NCBI RefSeq assembly: GCF_002205645.1
Contig: NZ_NIOF01000006.1
Span: 248,001-312,000 of the forward strand
Origin: Roseateles aquatilis
GTDB taxonomy: Bacteria > Pseudomonadota > Gammaproteobacteria > Burkholderiales > Burkholderiaceae_C
DNA: 64,000 bases
Direction: 5' to 3'
Part shown: positions 1 through 8,665 of the stretch, piece by piece
Numbering within the stretch: the first letter of the stretch is position 1
Layout: each line of letters begins with the position of its first letter
The notes under the pieces: model-generated
The model's input: only the letters and a program-made list of their open reading frames with translations
The model's database searches: none
Told to the model about the DNA's origin: nothing
Made by a program: the position numbers and the translations under genes

Positions 1-122
1 ATGGCACGCCGGACGTCCGTTCCCTGATCCGGTGCCTGGTCCCCAATGCAGCGATGCGCGACGCGTTCCTTGACCTGATGGAGCAGGCGCTTCGTGGCGC
101 GCAGATATCCAAGGACTTCTGA
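1..122 (+). CDS. C-terminal end of an unidentified protein (partial)
   Basis: An open frame enters from the left edge and stops with TGA at 120-122, giving about 39 residues that end in LRGAQISKDF. The composition looks like the amphipathic end of a real protein (LIRCLVPNAAMRDAFLDLM), and the frame has no stop before the edge. The start and the function lie outside the window. It could be read by chance, but its codon use matches the neighbouring genes. Confidence 0.45.
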   Translation, partial: GTPDVRSLIRCLVPNAAMRDAFLDLMEQALRGAQISKDF

Positions 123-251
123 TCGCGTCGATGCGCGCTCCTTGACGCCGAAGCGTCCCCGGCGCTGCACCGTCGGTGGTGCTGTGGTGAACGTGCCAGA
201 GCGCCCGCAGTCAGGACGGCGGGTTGAACACGCAAGAGTGCATTTGAGGAT

Positions 252-273
252 GACCTCCAACTCCCTGGAGGTC
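252..273 (+). promoter_or_regulatory. Hairpin sequestering the ribosome binding site of the SF2 helicase gene
   Basis: A perfect 8-bp stem, GACCTCCA (252-259) and TGGAGGTC (266-273), encloses a 6-nt loop. It ends two bases before the ATG at 276. The GGAGGT Shine-Dalgarno sequence lies inside the right arm, so the folded mRNA would hide it. This suggests translational control, for example release by upstream translation or by a bound factor. The stem is seen directly; the regulation is inferred. Confidence 0.55.
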
Positions 274-275
274 GC

Positions 276-2474
276 ATGTCCAAGCGCACTGAATGCACCG
301 AGAACAGTTCTTCGCTGGGGCGACAGCCGCTGCTGTCCCTCGACGAATGCCGGCAGATCGCCGCCGTGTTCGACGGCACGACGGCCTGCATCGACGCGTT
401 GCTGGCGCACTGGTCGGCCCTCCGGCCGGGCGTCAAGCGCCACACGATCATCAATGCCGCGAAGCGCGGCGGCTACACGACCACCAAGGACCGCCGGGCC
501 TGGACCCCCGAGGAGGATAGGTTCCTGGAAGCCAATTGGCACAAGATGTCCGGCGACGCGGTGGCCTCAGCCCTGGGGCGCAGCTTCACCTCCGTCAACC
601 TGCGCCGCAAGCGCATCGGCATTTCACGCTACGACGGCGACGAGCTGACGATCCGGGACCTGGAGGGGCTCACGCAAATCGATCACCGGCAGTGGCAGGA
701 GTTCATCGCGCGCGGCTGGCTCAAGGCTCGGCAGCGCGGGCGGCGCAACGGCGCCGTGCCCATCACGTACGTCACCCTCAACGCCGTGCGCGCGCTGCTT
801 GGCGACCATCCCGAGATCTACGACTACCGGCGCGCGCCACAGGCGACGGTCGCCGCGCTCGAGCTTCATCGACTGGCGGAGCCGCCGTTGTGGAAGCGGG
901 TCGTGTGCCGTTCTGCATCATGGCGTGAGCAGGTGAAGCCCACGCCCTTGGGGCGCACCGTGACCCACGGACCTGCCGCGATGGCGATGCGCGTGCACTC
1001 ATTCCGTCAACGCTCATGCGCGGATGAGGGCGGCACCTCGTTCTGGGCGCCTTTGTACGCGTCGCCATGCTGCCCTCGCTGCGGCTGCCAAGTGTCGCGT
1101 TATGCCGATGACGGCATCTTCACGGATCTCGATCCTGGCAGCGACGAGGTCATCGACATCCAGGCCCGCAAACTGGGACTGCGTTGGCGTGACGGAAAGC
1201 TGCACGACGCGGCGGGAGGCGTCGTGAGCGACCGTGACATCCTGGCGGCACTCTTCAGCGCAGGCCGGCGCGCGGCCAGGTCGATCCAGGCCTTCGAGAA
1301 GCTGCTGGATGCGGGCCTCAGCCTGGTCCAGCCCCGGCCCGTCGCCCCCCATGTTCTTCTGGACAACATCCTTGACCTGGAGTTGAGGCCCGATCAGGAG
1401 CGCGCGCTCGCGAGCTTCGTGCGCACCGGCTCCATGACCGCCGCACACGCAATGAGCTTCGGCAAGAGCACGCTGGGCATGACGGCGATGACCCGCATCG
1501 CGGGCCGTCATCTGCTCATGGTCGATACGCAGCTACTGCGCGAGCAGTGGATTGAGAAGCTGTCGGCCCTGGCGCCGCGCGTCGAGGTCGCGCACCGCTA
1601 CAAGCCGTCCAAGGACCTGGTCACCGTGTTCGACCGGGAAGGGCGCGAGCGCTGCGTGATCGAGATCTACAGCTACCAGACGCGGGCCAAGCTGGACGGG
1701 AGCTGGGTGGTCGGCTGCTTCGACGAGGTGCACCGGCTGCCGGCTGCGCTCGCACACCGTCATGCCTTCGCCAGAACCCAATACCGCATCGGCTTGTCGG
1801 CAACGCCGGACCTGCGATGTGACGGTCGCGGTGTCTTCGTCTCGAGGATGACGGGCGCGCTGGTCGGTGACGATTGGGGCGAACAGATGGACAGGGGGGT
1901 GGTCAAGCGCATTCCCGTCAAGGTCCTGCTGGTGGAGAACCGCGAGCACAAGCACCAGGTCGTCGGGGAACTGCTGCGCCGGCACGACTCGGTCGTCGTG
2001 CTCTGCGAAGCCATCGAGGACGGCCGCGAGCTGGAGCTTCGTTACGGCATCCCATTCATCCACAGCCAGACCAAGAACAAGCTTCGCATGGTGCGCGCCG
2101 CCAAGAGCATGGTGCTCTCACGCGTCGGCGATGCCGGCATCAGCGTGCCGCACTGCCAGGTGACGGTGGATCACTCGGGGCTGTTCGGCTCGCGTATCCA
2201 GAGCCTGCAGCGCCTGGGCCGGTTGATGCATTCCGAGCGCGCGCTCTATCACTGCATCTTGATGACGCGCGAGGAGCGGTTCGAGCGCTTCGCTGGTCGC
2301 GTCGACGCCATCCGCAAGAAGGGGTTCGAGGTCATCGAAGAGGAAGCGCCGCCCTACAGACCCGAGGGCAAGGGCCTATTGAGCCCCATCCTTCAGGCGC
2401 GCGTGTCGGCGCAGGAGAACCGGTTTCTTTCCATGCTTGGATGGATGAAGGAGGGCGTCAGCGCTGCAGCATGA
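276..2474 (+). CDS. SF2 (DEAD/DEAH-type) helicase with N-terminal Myb/SANT-like domain
   Basis: A 732-residue protein with an ATP-dependent nucleic-acid translocase core. An N-terminal segment around residues 70-115 (WTPEEDRFLEANW) resembles a SANT/Myb helix-turn-helix, so it may bind DNA. A cysteine knot CCPRCGC (265-271) may bind zinc. The helicase core follows: GKST at 396-399, DEVH at 483-486, SATPD at 508-512 and QRLGR at 645-649 (motif VI-like). The Walker A context is HAMSFGKST, so the usual small residue five positions before GK is histidine. This is atypical, but the other motifs are intact. The order of parts recalls XPB/UvsW-like helicases. The start is chosen at 276 because GGAGGT precedes it. 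It lies first in the element backbone, ahead of DinG-like and SbcCD-like genes, which suggests a DNA-processing role. The exact substrate is unknown. Confidence 0.8.
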   Translation: MSKRTECTENSSSLGRQPLLSLDECRQIAAVFDGTTACIDALLAHWSALRPGVKRHTIINAAKRGGYTTTKDRRAWTPEEDRFLEANWHKMSGDAVASALGRSFTSVNLRRKRIGISRYDGDELTIRDLEGLTQIDHRQWQEFIARGWLKARQRGRRNGAVPITYVTLNAVRALLGDHPEIYDYRRAPQATVAALELHRLAEPPLWKRVVCRSASWREQVKPTPLGRTVTHGPAAMAMRVHSFRQRSCADEGGTSFWAPLYASPCCPRCGCQVSRYADDGIFTDLDPGSDEVIDIQARKLGLRWRDGKLHDAAGGVVSDRDILAALFSAGRRAARSIQAFEKLLDAGLSLVQPRPVAPHVLLDNILDLELRPDQERALASFVRTGSMTAAHAMSFGKSTLGMTAMTRIAGRHLLMVDTQLLREQWIEKLSALAPRVEVAHRYKPSKDLVTVFDREGRERCVIEIYSYQTRAKLDGSWVVGCFDEVHRLPAALAHRHAFARTQYRIGLSATPDLRCDGRGVFVSRMTGALVGDDWGEQMDRGVVKRIPVKVLLVENREHKHQVVGELLRRHDSVVVLCEAIEDGRELELRYGIPFIHSQTKNKLRMVRAAKSMVLSRVGDAGISVPHCQVTVDHSGLFGSRIQSLQRLGRLMHSERALYHCILMTREERFERFAGRVDAIRKKGFEVIEEEAPPYRPEGKGLLSPILQARVSAQENRFLSMLGWMKEGVSAAA

Positions 2475-2526
2475 GCTGCACCGAACGGCGAAGGCGCCGC
2501 AAGTCATGTGCGGCGCTCATCGCCCC

Positions 2527-3210
2527 TTACAGCAGCTCGCAAACCCGCTGGGCCGTGGCCTTGGCCGATTGCGGGTTCTGGCCGGTCACCAGGCGACCAT
2601 CCACCACTGCCTTCGGGAGAAACGGCAGCCAGGCCTTTTCGAAGCAAGCTCCCCGGCGACTGGCCTCCTCTTGGGCGTTGTACGGCACCAGCTTCGCGAC
2701 GCCGGCCAGGATCTCCTCGGTCCAGGTAAAGCCCGTGAGCCGACGTCCTGCGATCAACAGCGAGCCGTCGGATAGCCGGGTATTCAGGAGACCGCAGTAC
2801 CCATGGCACACGGATGCGACCACGCCGCCGCGCTCGTAGATGTCGCGGGTGAGGCGCTGGAGGCCCTCGTCGGCGAGGAAGTCGTACATCACCGCATGGC
2901 CGCCGGTGAAGTAGATCGCGTCGAAGTCCTTCGCGTCGATGTCGGCGGGCCGGGCGGTGTTGGCGAGCAGCGCCATGCAGGCCGGGTCTGCCAGCCAGCG
3001 CTTGGCCGAGGCATCGGCGTTGGGCCATTTGAGTGAACGGGGCTCCAGCGGCGACCTTCCTCCCTTGGGGCTCACCAGCCGCTGGTCGTAGCCCTTCGCG
3101 GCGAACAGGTCGTAGGCATGGGTGAGCTCCGACAGCCACAGGCCTGTGGGCTCCGCGGCGTCGTCGAAATGGGAGACGTTGGTGACTACGAGCAGTATCC
3201 GGCGGGTCAT
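2527..3210 (-). CDS. Type 1 glutamine amidotransferase-like (DJ-1/PfpI) protein
   Basis: A 227-residue protein of the DJ-1/PfpI superfamily, close in layout to Hsp31-like chaperone/glyoxalase proteins. The nucleophile elbow is visible as ASVCHGYCGLL, with Cys followed by His, and an earlier FTGGHAVMYDF motif is also present. Such proteins act in the cytosol on glyoxals or as stress chaperones; the substrate cannot be read from the sequence. The start ATG at 3210 overlaps the stop of the upstream epimerase gene by four bases (ATGA), so the two are translationally coupled. The gene ends convergently with the helicase gene, about 50 bases away. Confidence 0.85.
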   Translation of the reverse strand: MTRRILLVVTNVSHFDDAAEPTGLWLSELTHAYDLFAAKGYDQRLVSPKGGRSPLEPRSLKWPNADASAKRWLADPACMALLANTARPADIDAKDFDAIYFTGGHAVMYDFLADEGLQRLTRDIYERGGVVASVCHGYCGLLNTRLSDGSLLIAGRRLTGFTWTEEILAGVAKLVPYNAQEEASRRGACFEKAWLPFLPKAVVDGRLVTGQNPQSAKATAQRVCELL

Positions 3211-4139
3211 GGTGTCATCCCTTCCTGCCGGATCAGTTCGAGCCCGCGGCGATAGGACGTCACCTGGAATTCCGGAAAGCGGCGCTTGAACTTGGAGGAA
3301 TCGAAGAGGTTGTCCTTCTCGTACCTGGGCAGCAGTTCGCGCAACTCCCGCACCTGCTTCGAGACGAGGCCGGCTGCCGTCATCGTCCATTTGCCGAGCA
3401 CTTTGTAGGACGGTGGCACGCCGAAAACCTCGGAGGCCAGCACAACGAACTGCTCGTACGTCAAGCGGTCGTCGTCGCAGGGCAGGTGCCAGCTCTGGCC
3501 GAAGGCGTCGGGCGTATTGCCCAGGGCGGCCAGCGAGCGGCTGGCATCGGGCGTCCAGATCAACGTGCGCCGCGTGTCGTCTCGCACCGGCACGCGTGCC
3601 GTCTTGCCAGCCTTGAGCGCGTCGATGACGAGGGTGTTCGTGATGCTCTGCGTCTTGCCCGGTCCAAAGAACTCGGGGGCCCGGCCGATGAGCACAGGGA
3701 TGTCGCCGCGCGCCATCTCCTGCAGCACGGTCGAGGCCATGGCCGCGCGCACCCTGCCTTTGCGGCCGACCGGCTCGAACGGCGCGTCCTCGGTCAGCAC
3801 GCGATCGTCCTGCGGGTACATGTAGGTGTTGTCGAAGTAGACGAACTTGGCACCCGCCGCGCGCGTGGCCTCAAGGGCATTCCGCAGCATCACGGGGAAC
3901 TGGGCCTCCCACAGCGCCGTGTCGGGCGGCAGGCCAGCGGTGAAGTAGACGATGCTGCTGCCTGCGACAGCCGCCGCGGCCTGCCGGGCGTCGAGCAGGT
4001 CCGCAGGTACGAGCGTGTCGGTGTCGTTGACCTTGCGCGGATTGCGGCTCACGAGCCGCAGGTCGCCGGTGTATGTGCGCCGCAGCTCGCGTGCAAGCTC
4101 AACCGCGATCTGCCCGGTGGCGCCCAGAATGGTCTGCAT
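3207..4139 (-). CDS. NAD-dependent epimerase/dehydratase-family protein
   Basis: A 310-residue Rossmann-fold protein of the extended SDR/NmrA-like type. The N-terminus MQTILGATGQIA carries a GxxGxxA-like dinucleotide-binding motif. The catalytic-region tyrosine is in FDNTYMYPQDD, and the C-terminal half matches substrate-binding regions of epimerases. The ATG at 4139 is preferred because GAGG lies seven bases upstream. An alternative in-frame ATG at 4184 would overlap the stop of the acetoacetate-decarboxylase-like gene by one base and add 15 residues. It is the middle gene of a three-gene minus-strand operon divergent from a MerR regulator. The substrate is not identifiable. Confidence 0.82.
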   Translation of the reverse strand: MQTILGATGQIAVELARELRRTYTGDLRLVSRNPRKVNDTDTLVPADLLDARQAAAAVAGSSIVYFTAGLPPDTALWEAQFPVMLRNALEATRAAGAKFVYFDNTYMYPQDDRVLTEDAPFEPVGRKGRVRAAMASTVLQEMARGDIPVLIGRAPEFFGPGKTQSITNTLVIDALKAGKTARVPVRDDTRRTLIWTPDASRSLAALGNTPDAFGQSWHLPCDDDRLTYEQFVVLASEVFGVPPSYKVLGKWTMTAAGLVSKQVRELRELLPRYEKDNLFDSSKFKRRFPEFQVTSYRRGLELIRQEGMTP

Positions 4140-4183
4140 CCCTGATCCTCGATTTGTTGGCGAGTGCGGAGCCGCCGCGCTCA

Positions 4184-5173
4184 TCACAGCGGCTTGGGCG
4201 CGTAGAGCGCGCCCTGGAACAACGGCACGTACTCGTACTTCACCAGCTTCCCGAGTTTCAGTGCCTTGATGTACGCCGACAAGCTGCCGTCGGTCAGCGT
4301 GAGCTTCACCGAGTCGGCGCTGGAGCTGCTGGCATGGCTGAGCTGGCGCGAGACCGAATAGCCCGTCGTGAGCTGACCCTGCCGGTCGACGTTGGTGAAG
4401 CTGTTCCTGACCATCGATTCCTCGCTGGAGAGGTCGCCGAGCTTGCGGGTCTCCAGCGTGACGTCGAGCTGCCGGGTCGCGCTGTCGAAGATCTCGACGA
4501 CGACCGCGCTGTCGGTCTCCCTGAAGTGGATGTCCGTCAGCCACTTCGGCAGGTTGTAGCCCACCACACCGCGCACGCGGGCCAGTTCCGTGTTTACGGG
4601 CAGCTTGAGCACATAGCCCCAGAAGTCGTCCGACATCGACTGCCGCAGCAGCGTGAAAGGGCCGAAGCTGGCAGAGCCCGGCTTGTTGGTGACGACCGAC
4701 AGGCCAATCTCTTCGTAGCTGTCGTTGTCGCAATAGCGGTAGCTGTAAGCGGTCAGCGCGACGAGCCCGCGGCCGGGCCAGACCTGCAGCGGCTGCACCT
4801 GCTCCAGGACCTTGGCCGGCATCAGTTCTCTGAGCTTGTCGAGGTCGGCCGTGAAGATGGCCGTGACCCTGCTGTTCTTGTAATAGAAGTTCGGTGAGTA
4901 GGACTCGAAGCCGATGTCCACGCGCTCCTTCTTCAGTTGCCGGAACCAGCTGAGGTCGACCTCCGGCGTCTCCGCCGCGATCACCGACAGCGGCGGGTTG
5001 GAGCGGAAACGGTCGTAGAGCCCGCCGTTGACGACGGGAACGTCCTGGCCGGCGATGCGGATGGTGGTGAGCTCGGGTTGCGCCTTGGCAGTGGCCACGT
5101 CGCCGGCGTGGGACGCGCTCCCGAACAAGCCGATGGCGGCGCTGGCCGCGACTGCAACAACTTTGGAAATCAT
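4184..5173 (-). CDS. Secreted acetoacetate decarboxylase-family protein
   Basis: A 329-residue protein with a clear signal peptide (residues 1-23: positive MISK, hydrophobic core, SHA cleavage site). It is therefore probably periplasmic or outside the cell. The body resembles the acetoacetate decarboxylase (ADC) fold family, for example GRGLVALTAYSYRYCDND and VVGYNLPKWLTDI. Classical ADCs are cytosolic and use a Schiff-base lysine; I cannot confirm that lysine here, so the activity is uncertain. It is the first gene of the operon and lies 35 bases from a MerR-type promoter. MerR-type control by a small-molecule ligand is the natural reading. Confidence 0.7.
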   Translation of the reverse strand: MISKVVAVAASAAIGLFGSASHAGDVATAKAQPELTTIRIAGQDVPVVNGGLYDRFRSNPPLSVIAAETPEVDLSWFRQLKKERVDIGFESYSPNFYYKNSRVTAIFTADLDKLRELMPAKVLEQVQPLQVWPGRGLVALTAYSYRYCDNDSYEEIGLSVVTNKPGSASFGPFTLLRQSMSDDFWGYVLKLPVNTELARVRGVVGYNLPKWLTDIHFRETDSAVVVEIFDSATRQLDVTLETRKLGDLSSEESMVRNSFTNVDRQGQLTTGYSVSRQLSHASSSSADSVKLTLTDGSLSAYIKALKLGKLVKYEYVPLFQGALYAPKPL

Positions 5174-5207
5174 GAACGGCACCTTGAGGCGAATTGACGC
5201 TGTGAGA

Positions 5208-5238
5208 ACTCTAAGGTTAAAGTTATGTTTGATGTCAA
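5208..5238 (-). promoter_or_regulatory. MerR-type promoter (19-bp spacer) for the ADC-family operon
   Basis: On the minus strand a perfect -35 box TTGACA (5233-5238) is followed by exactly 19 bases and then the -10 box TAGAGT (5208-5213). Over-long 19-bp spacers are the hallmark of promoters activated by MerR-family proteins, which underwind the DNA. A merR-like gene starts 18 bases away in the opposite direction. The boxes and spacing are seen directly; control by that regulator is inferred. Confidence 0.7.
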
Positions 5239-5255
5239 GGGGGGTGGAAAGGCGC

Positions 5256-5675
5256 ATGAAGATCGGCGAGTTGGCCAAGCGCACAGGCCTGACGGCCTCC
5301 AGCATCCGCTTCTATGAAAAGAGCGGTTTGCTCCGCGCCGTCGAGCGGGAGGGCAACGGCTACCGGCACTACGGGCCGGAGGCGCTGTGGATGCTGGAGA
5401 TCATTGCGAGTGCCCAGCGCGTCGGGTTCTCCCTGGACGAAATCCGGAGCCTGCTGCCTGACCCGCACGCAGCCTGGCAACACGACGCTCTGCTGGAGAG
5501 CCTCCAGCAGAAGGTCGCGGAGATCGACCGGCTGCAGCAGCGCTTGACGCATAGCCGTGCTCAGCTTCTCAAAGCCATCGAGAGCGTGACGAACCGCCCC
5601 GACGAGATGCCTTGCGAGGAGCGCCCGCTGTGGGTCTTGCAGCAATTGCGCGAAGGCGCTGGCACTGAACGATGA
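5256..5675 (+). CDS. MerR-family transcriptional regulator
   Basis: A 139-residue regulator. The N-terminal winged helix is typical (MKIGELAKRTGLTASSIRFYE, then NGYRHYG), followed by a long dimerisation coiled coil (about residues 80-115). There is no clear metal-binding cysteine set, so it probably senses an organic ligand or redox state rather than a metal. It is divergent from the ADC-family operon and most likely controls it through the 19-bp-spacer promoter. Its stop codon overlaps the start of the caspase-like gene (ATGA at 5672-5675). The caspase module is therefore co-translated with, and perhaps co-regulated by, this protein. Confidence 0.88.
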   Translation: MKIGELAKRTGLTASSIRFYEKSGLLRAVEREGNGYRHYGPEALWMLEIIASAQRVGFSLDEIRSLLPDPHAAWQHDALLESLQQKVAEIDRLQQRLTHSRAQLLKAIESVTNRPDEMPCEERPLWVLQQLREGAGTER

Positions 5676-7144
5676 GCCGCCGCCTGAATGCCCTGGTGAT
5701 CGGGAACGCCGCGTACGAGGCCGTCGACGCGTTGAAGAACCCTGTCAACGACGCCGGGGACGTGGGTGCGAAGCTCGAGTCGTGCGGCTTCACCGTGATC
5801 CGCTGCCTGGATAGCGACCACGCCGGCATGGACCGCACTTTGAAGAAGTTCCAGCGCGTGCTCAAGGACAGCGACGTCGGCCTGTTCTTCTTCGCTGGCC
5901 ACGGCATGCAGATCGACGGCGAGAACTACCTGGCCGCCGTCGATACCGACGCGACCGACGAAATCACCGCCAAGCACTCGTCGCTGCCCCTGAACCGCGT
6001 TATCGAGGTGATGGAGAAGTCTGGCTGTTCCACGAGCATCGTGGTTCTGGACGCGTGCCGCAACAACCCCTTCGAGCGCGCCTGGACGCGCGCGATCGAG
6101 TCGCGCGGCCTCGCGCCCGTGTATGCGCCGCGCGGCACGCTCATTGCCTACGCGACCTCTCCCGGACAGACCGCCAGCGACGGGCGCGGCCGCAACGGCG
6201 CCTACACGGCCGCGCTGCTGACGCACCTGGCCACGCCGGACTGTTCGATCGAAACCATGTTCAAGCGCGTGCGCAACACGCTCAGCGCCGCCACCAAAGG
6301 CAAACAGATCTCGTGGGAACACACGTCGCTGGCCGGCGAGTTCTTCTTCAACCTCAGCCTCGGGCTGCGCATCGACCTGTATGCCGAGACCTCACTAAGC
6401 GACGGCCTGTTCGTGCTGGACGAGGCCAAGGCCTCGCACCGCCTGATCCGCGAACTCAAAAGCCTGACCTGGCCGCGCCAGAACCCCGCGGTCGACGGGT
6501 TCACCGCCGAGGTGGCGAACAGGGCTTCCCTCGACGCGCTGTTCGTGGTCGGGCGCAACCTCTACCAAGCAGCTTGCGGCGGTTCGCACTCGGCGCTGGG
6601 CTACCTGCGCGACTTCGCAAGCCGCAGCAGCGGAATCAAGGAGCCCAAGCGCAAGGCCTTGCTTGACGGGATGCTGTTTGAAGCCTTTTTCGATGCCAAC
6701 GGCAAATTGCGCAAGGAATTCAAGCTGCGCCAGTTCGAACCGCTGTTCGCGCTGCAGCGCCACAAGGAACTGGCGCCCAGCTTCGATTTCATCGCCGAGT
6801 GCCTGCTGCCCGAGGCTGCACGCTTCTACTCGATCCCGGGCAAGCGCCACGAGGTGGCCATCGACGTCGCGACGCGTCCCTCGGCCAAGACGGGGCACCA
6901 CCATGTCCTGGAGACGGTGCATTGCGACGGCGCGAGCGTCCTTTGGCTCGAGGACGAGGACTATGCGCCCGAGCCGGGCGAGAAGCCCAGGATGGAGACG
7001 CTGGACCTGGACGAGTTCGAGCAGCAACTGTCCGAGCAGATGCTGGTGCCACCGCATCTGCTGAAGATCAACTACGCATCGTTCAAGCCCAACGGCCGAG
7101 AGACGATTGCGTTCCCGCGTGGTTGGACCGCGCGCAAGCGTTGA
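5672..7144 (+). CDS. Caspase-like (peptidase C14/metacaspase) protein
   Basis: A 490-residue protein whose first 230 residues form a caspase-like peptidase. The opening ALVIGNAAY and LKNPVNDA motifs are typical. The catalytic dyad is visible as His77 (FFAGHGMQ) and Cys129 (VLDACRNNP), followed by the loop GRGRNGAYTAALL. The C-terminal 260 residues match nothing I recognise and may sense a trigger or bind a partner. It lacks a signal peptide, so it should act in the cytosol. It starts on the MerR stop codon and has no good ribosome binding site of its own. The AbiJ-related nuclease gene follows after 13 bases. In bacteria such proteases are often effectors in anti-phage or cell-suicide systems; that role is inferred here from the neighbour. 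Confidence 0.85.
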   Translation: MSRRLNALVIGNAAYEAVDALKNPVNDAGDVGAKLESCGFTVIRCLDSDHAGMDRTLKKFQRVLKDSDVGLFFFAGHGMQIDGENYLAAVDTDATDEITAKHSSLPLNRVIEVMEKSGCSTSIVVLDACRNNPFERAWTRAIESRGLAPVYAPRGTLIAYATSPGQTASDGRGRNGAYTAALLTHLATPDCSIETMFKRVRNTLSAATKGKQISWEHTSLAGEFFFNLSLGLRIDLYAETSLSDGLFVLDEAKASHRLIRELKSLTWPRQNPAVDGFTAEVANRASLDALFVVGRNLYQAACGGSHSALGYLRDFASRSSGIKEPKRKALLDGMLFEAFFDANGKLRKEFKLRQFEPLFALQRHKELAPSFDFIAECLLPEAARFYSIPGKRHEVAIDVATRPSAKTGHHHVLETVHCDGASVLWLEDEDYAPEPGEKPRMETLDLDEFEQQLSEQMLVPPHLLKINYASFKPNGRETIAFPRGWTARKR

Positions 7145-7157
7145 GGCGCCAAGGCCG

Positions 7158-8603
7158 ATGCCCGGAGCCAAGTCCACTCCCGCCATCCCTCTGGACACCT
7201 TGCGGGAGCAGATCGCGTCGGCAGTTGCCGAAGCCAAGGCACACGAAGTGTCGGCCGCCTGCGTGAGCCTGGGCATCCAGCCCGCCGTGGAAGCCGGGGA
7301 TGAGCAGGAGGCCTTTCGCGGCAAGCGCCTGTACGTCCGCAAGCGCATCCTGACATGGAGCGAGGCGGACCTGCTCTCGCTGGCCACGCGCGTGCTGCGC
7401 GAGTACGCCTCCGAGGAACTGGCCGACACGGTCAGCGAGATGAGCTTGCATGCGGAGCATCGTGTGAGCGAGTTGGTCAGGCGCGACGTGCTCAAGGTCC
7501 TCGACCGGTTGCCGTCGCTGTTCGGCGAGTTGCCGCTGATCGAGACGCTCAGCGAGGTTTTCGGCACCTCGCGCATTCAGGACGATCCGGGCGGGCTGCT
7601 CGGGCGGCGCAGCCTGCATGGGCAGATCCTGCAGCACTACGTTCACAACGAGACGGATTGGTCGCATGAGCAACTTCTGATCGAGTGCGGTGCGCTCAGC
7701 TGCAGTCAGACCCGCTTCTTTGCGTTGCTGGCGAAGTTGCTGCATCCCGTCGCGCGCCGTGACGCAGAGCAGGGTGATGTCGCTGCGGCCATCAGCACGG
7801 CGTTGCGCCGCGACGGCTTCATAGTCCGGCCCACCGATGTCGAGTCGGGCTACGCGGTCTACGGCGTCGTGCGGGCGCAAGCGGGCGTGGCGGGCACGAT
7901 GAAGAACCTGATCTTCGCGTCGATAGGTGAGAAGCCTGAACTGCTGTTCCGAGACGCGATCAACAATGACGTCGAGATCGTCAAGAACGCTGACAAGGTC
8001 TTGATCTTCGACCGGTCATTGCCGAGTTCCGGCCAACTGCTGTGGAAGGACTTGCGAGACTGGTACGGCGAACTCCATGGCATCGATGCGGCCGAGAGCG
8101 CCAAGGAGCAGTTGTACCGGCGGCTGCGGCAGGCGGTTCTCGCGGCTCGGTCGCCTGGGGAACTGGCGGTGTTCCAAGGCTATTACGAACGCTATGGCGC
8201 CAAGCTCGGCGACCGGCTGCCGGCGTTGGTCCCCCAGGTCTACTTGCACTACGACCCCTACACCCGGCGCCAACGGGGCGACGAGCAGTTCCTTGCGCGT
8301 CAGCGCATGGACTTCCTGATGCTGCTGGAGCAGGGTGTGCGCGTCGTGATCGAGATCGACGGGCGGCATCACTATGGTGTCGCCGATGGCGGGTCGCCGG
8401 AGCGCTACTTCGCGAGCGCGCAGCGCTACGCGGAAATGGCGGCAGAGGATCGCCGCCTGCGGCTCGCGGGGTACGAGGTCTACCGCTTCGGGGCGCACGA
8501 GTTCATGGACGTTGATCTTGAGCAGCGCAAGGTCGGGTCGCAGTCTCAGCAGACGGTTGCCGACTTCTTCGACAGGCTGATGGCACGTCACGACGTTCGC
8601 TGA
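7158..8603 (+). CDS. AbiJ-related protein with C-terminal PD-(D/E)XK-like nuclease domain
   Basis: A 481-residue protein. The central part (LIFASIGEKPELLFRDAINN, then VEIVKNADKVLIFDR) resembles the AbiJ-related abortive-infection family. The C-terminal 110 residues look like a restriction-type nuclease: Asp385 (RMDFLML) and Glu399-x-Asp401 (VVIEIDGRHHY) in the usual spacing, then a DUF559/Vsr-like tail (RRLRLAGYEVYRFGAHEF). The ATG at 7158 is chosen; an earlier in-frame ATG at 7107 would lie inside the protease gene. The pairing with a caspase-like protease suggests a toxin released or activated by cleavage. The family assignment is by eye, and the mechanism is inference. Confidence 0.7.
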   Translation: MPGAKSTPAIPLDTLREQIASAVAEAKAHEVSAACVSLGIQPAVEAGDEQEAFRGKRLYVRKRILTWSEADLLSLATRVLREYASEELADTVSEMSLHAEHRVSELVRRDVLKVLDRLPSLFGELPLIETLSEVFGTSRIQDDPGGLLGRRSLHGQILQHYVHNETDWSHEQLLIECGALSCSQTRFFALLAKLLHPVARRDAEQGDVAAAISTALRRDGFIVRPTDVESGYAVYGVVRAQAGVAGTMKNLIFASIGEKPELLFRDAINNDVEIVKNADKVLIFDRSLPSSGQLLWKDLRDWYGELHGIDAAESAKEQLYRRLRQAVLAARSPGELAVFQGYYERYGAKLGDRLPALVPQVYLHYDPYTRRQRGDEQFLARQRMDFLMLLEQGVRVVIEIDGRHHYGVADGGSPERYFASAQRYAEMAAEDRRLRLAGYEVYRFGAHEFMDVDLEQRKVGSQSQQTVADFFDRLMARHDVR

Positions 8604-8665
8604 CCGTTCAGGCCGCTACGGGACCGGGCAGTTGAGCCGAGGCCCATGAGCCCTAGCCTGGGGTC

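Noticed and set aside
4140-4184. Earlier start (4184) for the epimerase gene
   Set aside because: Kept only as an alternative: the 4139 start has GAGG at the right distance and gives the usual Rossmann N-terminus.
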